DNA of 64,000 nt from Theobroma cacao (lineage: Eukaryota; Streptophyta; Magnoliopsida; Malvales; Malvaceae): the NCBI RefSeq assembly GCF_000208745.1, contig NC_030850.1, positions 496,001 through 560,000 on the forward strand, read 5' to 3'. Positions within the stretch are counted from its first letter, which is position 1, and each line of letters opens with the position of its first letter. Made by a program: the position numbers and the translations under genes. This document shows, one piece after another, positions 33,606 to 46,577 of this stretch. Below the pieces are notes generated by a model. That model saw only the letters and a program-made list of their open reading frames with translations, did no database searches and had not been told where the DNA came from.

Positions 33606-35588
33606 ATGGCGAAACCGAGGTATTCGCGCCTTCCGGCTCGGAAATCGTCATCCTCAACCACGATTCTAACTATGCTGATCATGTTCACCTTCCTGATTTT
33701 GATTCTCTTGGCGCTCGGAATCCTTTCGATTCCCAGTAGCAACTCCGGCGATTTGAGCTCGATTAAGCGTAACGCCGTCGACAGGTAAGCTTCGTTTTCG
33801 AGAATTTTTTGGTTGACTTGGATGGCGATCTGGTATTAACTGTGGTTGCTTTGGGGACATTTTTGGAATTGCAGAAGTGATGGTGATGAAGGGCAAGGAG
33901 AGCAGTGGGTTGAAGTCATCTCCTGGGAGCCTAGAGCTTTTATCTACCATAATTTCTTGGTTAGTTCTTTTTATTTATTAATTTTTGGCTGGAAATGTTG
34001 CTTTTTTTTTGCTCCTCTTTAATTTGATTTTTTACTCTAAGCTAAATTATTAACTGTAATTATTAGTTAATTAAGCAAATTGTTCTTCTAAATCTTAGAA
34101 AAGTTTCCAGTGTTTATTATCACTTTGAATCACTCATTAGAATGTCAAACATTTTTTAAACTGACAATGTAATGAGAATTATTTATTAAGAACTGTTTGT
34201 TAATTGTATACTTAGTAATTTGATGGATCCGCGAAATGTAAGATGATTTAATGCCAAAATTTTTATAGAATTATTCACATCAGGTAAAGAGGAAAAAAGA
34301 GGGGAAAATCGCAGGAAGTTAATACTCGAATAATAAATGAATTCATATTCTGTCATCCACTTTGTGGAGCAGATCCTGCTAACTAATTTTTAGTTAGAAA
34401 GATTTTATACCTTACAAAGGTCGTCATTTGCTATTTTGGCAGTCCAAGAAGGAATGTGAATACCTAATTGAGCTTGCCAAGCCTCATATGGAAAAGTCAA
34501 CTGTTGTTGATAGTGAAACTGGCAAGAGTAAGGATAGCAGGTATGTAATTCTCAGTGTTCTAGTTGCATTTTGTTTTCTATCTCTGTGAACTATTTGATT
34601 ATGTGTGACCATGGATGCGTAATTGCAGGGTACGTACAAGTTCTGGAACGTTTCTGGCTAGAGGACGTGATAAGACTATTAGGAACATTGAGAAAAGGAT
34701 TGCAGATTTTACCTTCATACCAGTAGGTATGTGCTAGTATCTTGATCAATCCAAATTTACAAGTCAATCAATTGTCTTTCATTAGCGTATTTCTTTCTTC
34801 CATATTATCTTGTATTCTTCCTTGGGTTAGTTCTTGCTTTTTATGCTAACTGTGGTTATGAAGTTACTCATGGCAACACGCTAATATGCAGAGCATGGGG
34901 AAGGGCTTCAAATTCTCCATTATGAAGTCGGCCAAAAATATGAGCCTCACTATGACTACTTCATGGATGAGTTCAATACTAAGAATGGTGGCCAACGCAT
35001 AGCTACAGTCCTTATGTACCTGTAAGTGACATGACAAACTGTGTTTTTTATCCTAGTGCATTATGTGAAAGTCCACCTTTTTCAGTTCTGTTCTTTTTTT
35101 TTGTGTGTTTTACCATTTTACAGCTCAGATGTTGAAGAAGGGGGAGAGACAGTGTTTCCTGCAGCAAAGGGGAATATTAGTGCTGTCCCTTGGTGGAATG
35201 AATTATCTGAATGTGGAAAAGGGGGGCTTTCTGTCAAACCAAAAATGGGTGATGCGTTACTTTTCTGGAGCATGAAGCCTGATGCAAGTCTAGATCCTTC
35301 AAGTCTGCACGGTTAGTTCTGGCTACTAATTAACTAGCTGCTTATATTGCACAGGAACACTTCCATTTTTGAGCATCATGTCCCTTGAATGTCTTGTTGC
35401 ATTACTTGGTTGATATCACAATTCACAAGTTAATATCTATTTTCTTTTTCCCCCATACCCTTTCTTTATTCCTTTTCTAGGTTCATCTATAACTAACGGT
35501 TTTTAATTATCCAGGAGGCTGCCCAGTGATTAGAGGAAATAAGTGGTCGTCTACAAAATGGATTCGTGTCAATGAGTACAAGGTTTAA
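33606..35588 (+). CDS. P4H: Prolyl 4-hydroxylase alpha-type, type II membrane protein
   Basis: Seven exons: 33606-33784, 33875-33959, 34443-34540, 34629-34726, 34892-35021, 35124-35311, 35515-35588. They total 852 nt, or 283 residues. A short cytosolic N-terminus is followed by one hydrophobic anchor at about residues 19-42 ('ILTMLIMFTFLILILLALGI'). The luminal 2-oxoglutarate/Fe(II) dioxygenase domain comes next. Iron ligands are His173 and Asp175 in 'HYDYF' and His259 in 'LHGGCPV'; Lys269 should bind 2-oxoglutarate. It ends 'KWIRVNEYKV'. Plant P4Hs hydroxylate proline in extensins and arabinogalactan proteins in the ER and Golgi. Synteny suggests orthology to Arabidopsis At4g35810. An ORF could extend upstream to 33546, but the adopted Met (MAKPRYSRL) matches family starts. 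All catalytic residues are present. Confidence 0.93.
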
Positions 35589-37323
35589 ACAGCCGTTATA
35601 AAGGTAACCTTTTCTATCTAGACCCCTTAAAGTAAACTAACGAATATGTCTACATCCTTCAAAAAAGCACCACTTACAATAAACAAAAAGTTTAGGGAAC
35701 GGTCAGTCTAGATTATTTTGAATTGAATAGGACATAGCCTGTTACAGCAGATTGCTGAAAGCTACTCATTCTTTTCGAGATAAAGGCATCAGATGAAACA
35801 TCGAAACCATGGCTCTCCTGCATTATCCCCATTATTCAAACTAGCCTTGCCTGCAAAATGATCTTATACATTATCTCACAAAACGTTTGTTTTCTTAGTT
35901 GACAGGAATTGACTTGGATTCCTTACCATCCATGTTGTACTTTGCAAATGTTAAAGTGAGAGCTCTACAGCTATCCTGCTTCACACATGGTGCTCTTTCT
36001 TGCTACTATCAATTTTTCGTGTAGTGCTTTCTACCACCTGCTGACTTGGACTCATGCTCCAACCTTGTCTCTTTACCTTTTTATTTTTTAAAATTTATTT
36101 TTACGATTTTTACCTCAGTAAAGAGCCTTTTTTAATATGTTTCTACCGCTGATAGAATAAAAGTCGGGGAATTTTCACCTGCGTGCCCGAAAGTGTAATG
36201 GCTAGCGCAGATGAGTTGATGACATAATGACGTGATTGTACCTAAATGAGAAACACGATATCATTTATTTTACATGTTACAGTCTTTTAAACTCTTCTCA
36301 TTCCCTCCTGGCCGTTGTAGTACTACTTTTCTGGAAACGTGGCTTTATTTCCATGAGTTTCAGCCGTAGCCTTGGATTGTTCATTTATTTTTATCATAAA
36401 ATGACAGATTTCACATTAATATATTTAATACAATACATTTTTTAAGTTAAAAATGTGAACTTGTTATAATGATATTAAAATTTATTCAACTCTTCAGATG
36501 TCAAGATCAAGATATTTATGTTTTATTAATATTAATTATGTTAGATCTTGTGGTACTCACTTTGGGATATTAAAATAAGTTGTGTAAATTTTGATTAAAA
36601 ATGAATAGTTACAAAAGTGATAGGAATAGTTATTTATTCAATTCAATTAAATAAAAAGGATAAATTACTTATTTGTCTCTAATTTGATATATATTATTTT
36701 ATAGTTCCAATTCCATTATTGACCTAAAATATTAGTACAAAATTCAAAATTAAATTAAAATTGAATATAACGAATTCAGATTGGACCAGAACAAAATTAG
36801 GCATAACAATCTTCTATCACAATCCGAGTCTACCCCAAAGAGGTTTGGGCCTAGAGGGCCTGGGCGCGTAGCTAATCTGTACGCTAACCTGACCCCCAAG
36901 CGAACGGTGACGTAAGGTTCCCGTACGTGTTTGTCGCACATCAACGCGTTGCCGGAAATTATCATTTATCAATTGATTAGAACACGTGACCATGAATTAT
37001 TGAATTACGGTACTCGCCCGTCGGTATTTGCATTTTTTTTTTTTTGCATGTTTCCCTTTGTCAGAACCTCCTCGAAAAAGTGAGACGGGAGCGATAGGAA
37101 AAGAACCAGGAGCACATATCTGGTATCAAACCATGCCTAAGATGGCAACACCCAAATTTTTCCCATCTTTGGTTTCAAATTTTATTCAATAAAACGTTGC
37201 TGCAATTTTTCCTTCACATGTCCAAAATTGCCAACCCATATAAAAATAAGCAGACAGGGTTAGGAAAGGTTTTGTCAAAGATGCATACCCCGCTTTGTAG
37301 ACCAATTATTTCTTTTTGCCAAA
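35589..37323. other. Convergent spacer between P4H and aconitase
   Basis: Holds the two 3' UTRs and about 1 kb of AT-rich sequence. A short GC-richer island at about 36780-36960, with an ORF of about 70 codons on the minus strand, has no recognised domain. No tRNA or other RNA gene is seen. Confidence 0.45.
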
Positions 37324-40300
37324 TCACTGTTTCGAGCCGATCAAGTTCCTGATGACGTATTGCAAAATGCCTCCATGGTTGAAATAAGCCAGTTCCACCT
37401 GCATGAAAAAGTAACCAAAGGTTCATCCGGAAGGAAATTCAACGACTGGGGTAGCTCTCTTCTGACAAAAACCGAATAAAAGATTTTACCTCCGTATCAA
37501 ATCGTACAGTACAGGTGAATGACTTGCCACAGTCTGTAGCCACAGTGACATCTTGTCCAGGTCTGATTTCACTCACGGTGTTGGGAAGATCGATGGTATA
37601 GCGCTCGTGGCCAGTCAACCCGAGAGTGTCAGCATCCTCTCCAGCCTTGAAACACAGTGGAATGATGCCCATGCCCACCAGATTACTGCGGTGAATTCGC
37701 TCAAAGCTCTTGGCAATGACTGCTTTTACACCCTGCGTCCAATATCATTTATGGCATTAGCGAGAGAGACCGGAAAATACATAGCGAGATCTACATTTTT
37801 GTAACTCAAAAAAAAAAAAGGAATGACGGTGAATGATGTACCAGCAGAACTGGACCTTTGGCAGCCCAGTCCCGAGAACTTCCACTCCCATATTCAACAC
37901 CAGCCAAAATTATGGTATCCTGTCCTGCGGCCTTGTATCTCTGTCAGATAAAGAAAATTGAAATAATATTACAACTCAATACAACTTCTGCATGAGATGA
38001 ATGTTAATCAGACGTATTAGTACAATTAATTCAGATAGATCATAAGGCAAAGGCTAAGATTTCAAGGGTAAAAACGTGTTAAATGAGTGGAAATAATTTA
38101 CCATGGCAACATCATATACAGATAGCTTCTCTCCGGTGGGAATATGAATTGTTTTAGGCCCAACTTCTCCTTTCAATAGTTTGTTCACGATACGGATATT
38201 TGCGAAAGTGCCCCTCGCCATAATCTCATCATTACCACGGCGACTTCCATAAGAGTTGAAATCTCTTCTATCTACCCCATGTTCCATGAGGTATTTCGCT
38301 GCAGGACTATCTTTGTGGATGCTACCAGCTGGGGAGATGTGATCAGTTGTGATACTGTCTCCCAAGTTAAGCAAGCAGCAAGCATCCTTCACTCCATGCG
38401 GACCTGGAGGCGACATGGTCATGCCTTTAAAGTATGGTGGCTCATGGATGTAAGTTGATGTTGGGTCCCAGGAGTAAAGGGTGCTGGAAGGTACAGATAA
38501 TTGATTCCACATGGGATTTCCTTTGGTGATTGCTTCATATGTAGCTTTGAACATATCAGGCAGCACACTTGAGTGTACAACCTGAAGACAGTACAACAAC
38601 GAGAAACAATATTAGCTCCAAATATTTTAACTTTTTAAGCCTAGGAGTCAAGGTAAAGAGGCTGAGTAGCTCACAGTAGCTACTTCTTCACTAGAAGGCC
38701 AAATGTCCTTGAAAAAGATCTCTTTTCCATCTTTCGCTGTACCAATGGGCTCTGTCACGAAATCAATATCCACCTGCAACATTGTTTCTAATGAGATATA
38801 GTCTTGATGCATCAGTTCAGAAAATAAAGAAAGAGGTCCGGATATGTAAGCAGCTAAGTTATGATAAACAGATGACATCATAGGCAGTATACATGTCAAT
38901 TTATGAGCAGATATCTAATTCTAATCATTTAAAGCTACATACAGTGCCAGCAAGAGCATAGGCAACAACGAGGGGAGGAGAAGCAAGATAATTAGCCCTT
39001 GTCAAAGGATGTACGCGTCCTTCAAAGTTTCTGTTTCCAGACAACACAGCTGCAGCCACCATATCTGGAAGCATATGTACAAAACAGCCAAAATGTCAGC
39101 TCTCAAATTCTTATGCAAGGACAACCAGGTGTGTTCTCACTAAATTAAGAATTTACCATTTTCAGAGATAGCTGATGCCACAGATTCATCAATATCTCCT
39201 GAATTCCCAATGCACGTAGTGCATCCATACCCAACAATATGAAATCCTAACTGATTCAAATACTTCTGCAAGCCACTGCAGTGCATTTCTGAGTTAATAA
39301 TATGAAATAAGGAAAAATGTTTATTATATGGATAATATATTCCAACAGGTTTATGGAAAAGGACCTCTTTTGCAAGTATTTGGTTACAACCCCAGAGCCT
39401 GGAGCAAGACTTGTCTTAATCCATGGCTTGACCTGTTAAAATTATAGTGATATACCAAATATGTAATAAGTACAAACCAAAATATTCTCATTATCAATGA
39501 GTTCAATGGTCAGATGATACATGTATGTAGACATAAAAGGTGACGGAAAGGAGCGAAACCCTACCTCCAATCCTAATTCACAAGCCTTCTTTGCAACCAG
39601 AGCAGCTCCTAGCATCACACTAGGATTCGAAGTATTTGTGCAACTAGTAATAGCAGCTATAACCACATCTCCATGCCTCAGCTCGGCTGGAGTCCCACGG
39701 AATGAAAACTTTGCAACCTTGTTCTGAGATTCCTTTGGTATAGCAAATCCCTGTAACGAGAGAATGCGGGTAAAATGAACACAGGCAAGAGAACAGGAGA
39801 TGAAGATGCTGCACTTAACAATTTTTTTCAGCTGATGCTTTAATAGGTGAAAAGTCACGGACTGATGACTTATATTTATTCTCCCAAAGTAGTCAATGAT
39901 GATAAAATATCTCATTGTCATGCTACTATTCAAGAACTCATTATTTGTCTCAGCATCTCACTCCAGTTGTAAAAACATCAACTTAACCTCAACTCACCCT
40001 TACAACATCTTTCAAGACAGTGTCTCTATTTAAATCACTTCTGAGTTATCAAACTGAAATAAGGTGCAAGGAAAAATTCTTATCTAGTAATGCATAAATG
40101 ATTTGTTCTAAGCCATTTCATTCTGTCTAAATTTCTTGTAACTTATAAGGCAATAGTACTCTTAACATCTAAATGTCCCCATAACCACTGCAGCTGTTTA
40201 AAGAAAGCACACTACAGACCCATGCCTAATTTATGAAGAATTAAAGATTATACCTTAAATCCAACTCTGTTGTCTAAGCATGCGTGCCAATCAGCTTTCA

Positions 40301-42998
40301 TTTCTTTCAAAGGAACTCGATCATGTGGCCTGCCATACAGCAGTCAGACCCACCACAAATGACAGAAATACCAGAAATTAAACAAAGTTTTTCGTGTTAA
40401 AAAGGATTGAAGATTTTGCATATCTAGAAAGCTTTACCTCTTGGGCCCTGATATACAGGGTTCAACATCCTCAAGTTTCAAGTCCAAGTACGTAGAGTAC
40501 ACTTTCTCAGTCTGAGGCTGAGTTCAGAGAACAAATTCTCAGTAAGAACTGCACGCTGAAAATTTTGTATGAAATTCTAGAAGAAAGAAACTAATGTGTA
40601 AAACTTACCTCACTGTAGTCCACAAACATCTTATTGGCCCGTAAATAGGATTCTATCATAGCAATCTACATTTTTGTTCATAAGTCAGTAAATCAAAGGT
40701 TGATATATCAATTGAAACAAAGATTTACCCTAAGGACTTACAGTCTCGTCACTTCTGCCAGTCAGTCGTAGATACTGCAGAGTAACATGATCCACAGGGA
40801 AAAATCCCATGGTTGCACCATACTCAGGAGACATGTTGGCAATAGTGGCACGGTCTGCTAAGGACAATTCCCTCATGCCTTCCCCTGAGTAGAAAAGTTG
40901 AAGCAATATCTATCATGAGATAAAAGAAGCAGCACAGAAACAATGAATATGTAATGACATAGTGGTTCTATCGAAGACTATACCATAGAATTCCACAAAC
41001 TTGCCAACAACCCCATGCTTCCTCAGCATTTGCGTAACAGTCAACACCAAATCAGTAGCCGTCACACCATTCCTCAATTTTCCTAATAGTTTAAACCCAA
41101 CAACACCTGGCAAGACCATGCTCATGGGCTGCATTCAAAAAGGCAAGTATAAATTCATTAGCCAAGGGATTTTGCCTGCAAACTAGTAATTCACAAATTA
41201 AAAGTTCACCCTTCCAGCTATGTGTTAAGAGAAAGAAGAAATGCATCAATGCCAATTCGACACTTAAACAGACAATTAGCTCCATCAATTTTCTCTTTTT
41301 CTTCCTTACTATGCTATCCACGCCTTTCTATAACACATGAACCTAATAGTAATTAACTATTTTACCTGGCCAAGCATGGCAGCTTCTGCTTCTATACCAC
41401 CAACACCCCAGCCAGCAACACCCAATCCATCAATCATAGTTGTATGTGAGTCTGTTCCAACAACACTATCAGGGTAAAGCACGCCATTTGTGTTGAAAAC
41501 GACTCTGCCAAGATATTCTAAATTGACCTGCAAACCAAGATAACAGAAACTTAGTTTGTGACACAAAGATGCTGCACAAACACATGTATTATGTTTCCAT
41601 GCTAAACCAAGCTCACCAGCATGCAATTCGTTTCCCCCTTCTTTGACACTAAAACTGATTATTTGCAAGAATAGTGGCATTTACTTTGTTACAGCCAATC
41701 AAAAAATGATTATGGTCTCTTCATGTAATGTAAAATGTTTGCTACCTGATGTACTATTCCTGATCCAGGAGGAACAACAAGCATGTTATCGAATGCATTT
41801 GAACCCCACTTGAGAAAAGCAAATCTTTCTTTGTTTCGTTTGAATTCAAGTTCCATGTTTGCCTGCACTGCATTTTCTGACCTTGCCACATCAACCTGAA
41901 CTGAGTGATCAATAACAAGATCTACAGGAACCTGCACACATCATTATTTTTCATCATGTACCATCGCTTAAAACAGTTCTCGTGGCACTTACAAAATGAA
42001 CAGCTCAAAATAAACATTGCTTTGATTAGTTCAATAGCATCGTTAAGAATAATTATATAACTCACCAATGGATTAATTTTATTAGAATTACCACCAAGAT
42101 TGTTCATAGCATCTCGCATGCAGGCAAGATCAACAACAGCAGGAACACCGGTAAAATCCTGATAAACAGAGAACATCATTAAACACAACCATTCCTACAA
42201 ATGCAAACTCACATTCAAATTTTTTTAACTCATTATGATTACAGCAAATCACACCATTGTAAAAAAGTTCGGATTCAGAGCAAACCTGAAGCAGCACTCG
42301 AGCTGGCTTAAACGGAATCTCAACTTGTTTGGGAGATGTGTTCTCCCAATCAATGATCTTCTCGACATCCTTACTCTTAACTTGAAACTCATCGCAGTTA
42401 CGTATCGCGGATTCAAGAAGTATTTTAATAGAGTAAGGAAGTTTATCTGCACAACAAGTATCAATCAAAATCTCAAATCGATCAAAACCTAAAACAGCCT
42501 CTGTTTGGTTGAAGAGAAAACGCAAGAAAATAAACGAAAGTGAAAACAGAGCTTCGATTTCTATCCTTTTCTCTACTATAAGTTGACCGATTTGAGTAAT
42601 CAGTCAACCACCTCCAGATTAGCTCAAAAACGCACAGATTCATTTCACAACATTAATCTTCATTTCTTTTCCTGTCATCTCTCCGAAACGAAATCCAAAA
42701 TCTAAAGAGAAAAAATAAGTTTTAAAACAGTGATCAAAAGAAAGAACTGACCGATCCTTGGATCATCGAGAGCAGGTAAACTATAGTATTTCCCGAATTC
42801 ACCACCACCTGGCTTCTCCAAAGTCTTCAAAATGCTGTTGAAAGGATTCTCTGTAGCTAGAATTAAGTTCAAACAAAAAAAAAACAACAGATTCAAAATC
42901 AGTTCGTTAAGTAACTAACCGGGACTTTTCCAAGTCCAGCAAAACGAAAACCGGAGAGAAGATTAAGAAATGGAAGCTAATATTATTAAACTACCCAT
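37324..42998 (-). CDS. ACO1: Aconitate hydratase 1 (aconitase)
   Basis: Twenty coding exons: 42995-42998, 42752-42856, 42286-42446, 42066-42158, 41746-41931, 41366-41527, 40984-41128, 40742-40884, 40609-40665, 40438-40517, 40254-40329, 39565-39750, 39365-39432, 39157-39275, 38943-39064, 38675-38773, 38102-38581, 37842-37940, 37490-37732, 37324-37398. They total 2703 nt, or 900 residues (Arabidopsis ACO1 898). The 4Fe-4S ligands are Cys441 ('TSCTNTSNP') and Cys507 and Cys510 ('GYGCTTCIG'). The C-terminal swivel domain has '[15 protein letters not shown]'. It interconverts citrate and isocitrate; plant isoforms act in cytosol and mitochondria. The start 'MATENPF' matches short ACO1 proteins without a presequence. 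The ATG plus one base is all the coding sequence in exon 1. Confidence 0.95.
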
Positions 42999-44983
42999 AG
43001 CAATGATCCAGGAAAAGACTGATTGACGAAAGCGAGATCTAGAGAGTGTGCGCGAGGCGTGTCTCGGTGGGTAGGTGAGCCTTCGTTTCTCGGGAAGTAG
43101 ATGTTATGCGAGCTCAAAGTCTGGCAAAGCAAAAAAAAAAATTATATTGGACGTATTTTAGTGTATAAAATCTATATTACCATTTTACTAATACATAATA
43201 AATTTAAATATTATAATTTTTTAAAATTTTATTTTAAAAATTATAGGAGCAGGAAAAAATTATGTTTGGTGTAATGTCAATTATATAAAATTTATATATT
43301 AGTTTTGTTAATAAATAAATTTAAAAAATTGTAAACTTTGACATTCATTTATAACATATAAATATTATATATTACAGTACATAAATATATAAACCTAAAA
43401 ATATATTTACAAAAGCAGAACAAAACCTTTTGAGGAAAAAGTAAAATTTGGAATCAGGGGAGATGCAATGTACAATGCGGCTTGTTTTGTCGTATATTCT
43501 GAGGTGCTCATTACTTTTTAGTACTGAGTTTTTTTTATTTCCAAGGTGGGCTCGTGCTCGGCGCTCTCCTCCCTCCCACCGCCGTCCAATTTTTATGTTG
43601 TCAGATTGTTCTGGCGGAGATCAGCTTCGGGGGCTTGTCATTTCAATCCAAATCAAATCTCCCAACGACCCGTGTCTTTCACTCGTTCTTATCCTTTGAT
43701 TTTTCTTTCGTAGACTGATATTATTACTTTATCTAGATTTTATTAAATAAAAGAAAATCCATGCACGTAATGATTAAGCATTTATTTGACTGACTATTTT
43801 GCAAAATCAGGATTTTGTATTTGGAATAAAAATCATTTTTATAAAACAGTTATGTTAAAATTTTTATATTTAATAAAAATATAAAATAATTAAATAAAAA
43901 TTATATAAATAACTTCACTGATATATTATGTATAAAATAAAAGATATTTTTTTAATAATTATTACATATTAATGTTTGATATTTTTTATTAAGTTTCACG
44001 ATCTTACATAATATTAATTGCTAAATCAATACCAAAGTCTCACTTTTCAAAAAAAAATTAAAATTTCGAATGATTTACTTTTTAATAAAAAATATTAACA
44101 AACTTTTAAAAAAATCATATGACTTTTTATTTTAAGTTTCGTTTTTTATTTCCATTTGGTAGAAAAAAAAAACAAGAGGTGGTTGGTTTTGAGATCTCGT
44201 AAAAGTGGGATTTGAGAAATAATTCTACTGTAAAGAGCATTACTTTAATCCTTTAATTTATTAAAATTAATTATTTGATTAATTATTGTGAAAACTCTCA
44301 TCAAATAAAAAAATTATTATAAATATAAAATTGTAAAAATATAAAAATATATTATAAAAGTTTTAAAACTTTTGGATGGCAGTAGCCCTATTGGCTCTCA
44401 TTCCCTCCGCCTCTTTGTACCCTGATTATATTGTTTTGAGTAATTGTAGTTATTTAATCATAAACAGATACACGACAATTATACATTAAAATAATAATAT
44501 TTAAATTAATCTTAAAAATAATCTAGATTCTCATGTTCGTATATTTACACAATACCAAAAAATTTTGATAGTTTTGCTCTCTTTTTTTTATTATATTTAA
44601 TAAAATGACAAGCAAGAAGAAAAATGTCACATGTCACCCATGAACAAAGAGTTACGCCTTTGAAAGTGCTACCTTTCTTCACGTCTCTTCTAGCAATTGT
44701 TTTACAAATTTAAAGACAGTTTGATATTTTCTATTCATGTTCGAATATGACGTGATTTTGATTATGTGCTCGATTTTATATCACCTATTTTTATTTATTT
44801 ATGTTTAAATATGACGTGACTGGATTGTATAATCAAGTAATTTATTTTGCATTTCCTATTTACATATTAATTATTAAAATTAAAATGTTCTTTTCGCCTC
44901 TCATTGTTATTAAAACGAAGCAGCCAACAAATACCATTTTTCCAGTGATTTCTTCAAAATCTGAATATTTTTTTATGATTATT

Positions 44984-45537
44984 TTATTTGGTAGGGGTGA
45001 GTAAATGTAAATCGAATCGAACAATCTAACCGAATCAAAATAAGTTCGATTTTTTCGATTCAGTTAGTTTAGTTTTTTGGATAATTTGATTAGAATAGTT
45101 TGATTATTAAAATTAATTCGGTTCGGTTTCAATTAGAAAAATTTATAACCGAACTAACCAAACTTAAAAAAAGGTATTACAGGAATTTTACATAAAAAAT
45201 AAATCATAAACCTAATCTCTTATCCTCTTTAGTTCCTCTTTAATTATATGAATATCCATCTTATTTATTATAATTTTTTATCATCATTTTTAATATTTTT
45301 TAATATTGATTTATTAAAAAATAACATAAATAAATATATACAAACAAAAAAATTTATCAAGTTCGGTTTTTGAAAATCGAACCGAACTAACTGAATTAGT
45401 TCGATTTCGGTTAATTCGATTATTTGTATAGTTCGGTTCGATTTCGGTTATTTTTAAATATGAATTCGATTAGCTCGGTTATTAGATATCTAAAACTGAA
45501 TAAATGAAAATAACCGTTTGTACACTCCTATTATTTG
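44984..45537. mobile_element. MITE-like element with terminal inverted repeats and 7-bp duplication
   Basis: Element about 44991-45530, flanked by direct repeats ttatttg at 44984-44990 and 45531-45537. Ends are inverted: the left end has taggggtg, and the right end has cactccta (TAGGAGTG on the other strand), 7 of 8 matching. The interior is rich in 'ttcggtt' and 'aaccgaa' tracts. No coding capacity. Size, TIRs and 7-8-bp duplication suit a non-autonomous hAT-type element. Family assignment is inference. Confidence 0.6.
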
Positions 45538-46545
45538 ATAATGAAATGTGTTTAATTTAAGAAAATTCCATTCATGAGAAACTTGATCATTCTCTGTTCA
45601 CTTATTATTTTGGTCAGCCCTACTTCTGTAGACACCAAGTCAAGTTTGATTTTCGTAGACAATGCCAAGTAAAGTTGTAATTAAATGAATCATAAGAATA
45701 ATAATTCGATTGTATGTACAAAAAAATAAAACAGATAACATATGTCAATTTAGCTACAATTGCAAATCTTTTTGTACATTATTTTCATGATCTCGTGATT
45801 CTTTGATCATTTTTATGCAATCGCTTAAGTTTAATAATTCAAGTATTTAAAAAATAAAAAATCATATAAACATAATAACAATCGATACAATAATTGTAAT
45901 TTATTATTTCATTGATGTAAAGTATAAAAAAAAGAAAAAACCATACAAAAGCTTTTTTTTTCTTTTACCAAGTTGGAACCAAAATTAAATGTTATGCAAT
46001 CACAATTTGGTTAAAATTCATTTCTATATATCAATATAATCTCAAAATATGGAGATAACATATTTAACAATATCATATGTTAATTCATTCATTAATAATA
46101 CGAGAAAATTATTAAATTTTTTACTTGGTTAGTGCAGGAATAGAGCTACTCTCGTAGTTCCTTTTTTTTTTTTGGTTCTTAATTTTTAATTCCCCACTTT
46201 CCATCCACAGCAGTGACGAAAACCAGTGGACTACTGCCCACGACTTCACGAGGTTGGTGGAAAGTTTGTGACACATTTTCTTCGTTAAAAGCTTAATTAA
46301 TTATAATTATACTTTGTAAATGGCTTACGAATTGCAGCACAAGATATGCAGCCCCCAGGTCATTGTTTAGCTTACCCACCATTAAAAATGTGAGAGAAAA
46401 TAAAAAACATAGCATTGTTTAAGCATTTTATTTTTAGTCACGCTTGAATTTCCATTGGAGAGCAGACTGCAATTTGGAATTATACTAAGAGTGAACAAAA
46501 TCAGAGGTGGTTAGGCTCAGATTTTTTCTTCTACTCTTTTGAAAC

Positions 46546-46577
46546 AAGAAGAAGAAGAAGAAGAAGAAGAAGAAGAA
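46546..46577. repeat. (AAG)n microsatellite
   Basis: About 10 uninterrupted units of AAG/GAA in non-coding sequence. Confidence 0.9.

Noticed and set aside
36180..36240. A tRNA-like string ('aatggctagcgcaga')
   Set aside because: No T-loop (GTTCGA), anticodon arm or promoter-box pair could be found nearby.
43104..43116. An upstream start for ACO1 beyond the leader frame
   Set aside because: An in-frame TAA at 43104-43106 closes the frame, and there is no ATG between it and the adopted start. Only the 35-codon open stretch remains, reported as a finding.
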